Source: Marinimicrococcus sp033875255
Lineage (GTDB): Bacteria > Pseudomonadota > Alphaproteobacteria > Geminicoccales > Geminicoccaceae
Direction of reading: 5' to 3'
DNA: 20,617 bases
Assembly: GCA_033875255.1 (NCBI GenBank)
Contig: JAWZSN010000042.1
Span: forward strand, 1 to 20,617
A program made the position numbers and the translations under genes. The notes beneath the pieces were generated by a model. The model had not been told where the DNA came from, made no database searches, and was given only the letters and a program-made list of their open reading frames with translations. Positions 20,601-20,617 of the stretch are shown one piece after another (the stretch's first letter is position 1; the number at the start of each line of letters is the position of its first letter).

Positions 20601-20617
20601 CGATGTCGCGGTCGGCT
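20476..20617 (-). CDS. C-terminal tail of an unidentified protein (partial, right copy)
   Basis: The minus-strand frame runs in from the window edge to a TGA at 20476-20478 and gives 46 residues. They read ADRDIARLLAMRGMDG, then a Pro/Glu-containing linker, PFALNRAQRRRLEAR, and end in QRQTACG. It is the same protein end as at 3-125, with one Ala to Thr change. No start is visible. The tail is basic and probably helical; the family is not recognised. Confidence 0.6.
   Translation of the reverse strand, partial: ADRDIARLLAMRGMDGKLEPEPASPFALNRAQRRRLEARQRQTACG

Noticed and set aside
1..20617. CRISPR arrays, tRNA or rRNA genes, prophage genes
   Set aside because: No regularly spaced direct repeats, cloverleaf-like sequences, rRNA motifs or phage structural genes were seen on either strand.

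Overview
The window is 20.6 kb of very GC-rich DNA with the codon bias and gene families of an alphaproteobacterium, perhaps a Rhodospirillales/Geminicoccales-like soil or plant-associated organism. That assignment rests on general character (GC content, Tat-exported sugar-binding protein, many sugar ABC transporters, Uma2 proteins, IS5-type element) and not on a marker gene. No rRNA, tRNA, CRISPR array or phage gene was seen.

Layout. (1) Positions 1-200 and 20401-20600 are an inverted repeat of about 97% identity. Each arm holds the 3' end of the same unidentified gene plus its hairpin terminator, so two copies point into the window from both sides. (2) 539-2553 (minus): a SoxR-type [2Fe-2S] regulator followed by an MFS efflux pump. 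A near-perfect SoxR box sits inside a promoter with a 19-bp spacer in front of the pump. (3) 2657-6240 (minus): a complete ribose-type ABC importer, binding protein - double ATPase - permease. (4) 6391-7604 (plus): a Uma2 protein and a rhomboid protease, ending in a strong hairpin shared with the convergent operon. (5) 7652-14595: a sugar catabolic locus. A PfkB kinase (plus) diverges from a DeoR-family regulator (minus); downstream of the regulator lie a class II aldolase, a family-1 sugar-binding protein and two permeases (all minus). No ATPase is encoded with this second importer. The kinase resembles sulfofructose kinase YihV, so kinase plus zinc aldolase could form a ketose-phosphorylation and cleavage route. 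(6) 14779-18333: a mixed accessory stretch with a PD-(D/E)XK nuclease-like protein, a second Uma2 protein, a short DHFR-like protein and a luciferase-like flavin oxidoreductase. (7) 18637-19940: an IS5-family element whose transposase has a frameshift near its N-terminus. (8) 19941-20617: an apparently empty stretch, then the second repeat arm.

How it works together. The locus in region 5 is the most coherent system: uptake by the ABC importer, phosphorylation by the PfkB kinase, and cleavage by the zinc-dependent aldolase. The DeoR protein probably acts on a cluster of GCAATC motifs between it and the kinase, and on a related site in front of the aldolase. Two intercistronic hairpins bracket the binding-protein cistron, as expected if binding protein is made in excess over permease. 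The strongest regulatory call in the window is the SoxR box. The most interesting hypothesis is that region 5 degrades a sulfosugar or another unusual ketose; this is inference and the pathway is incomplete here.
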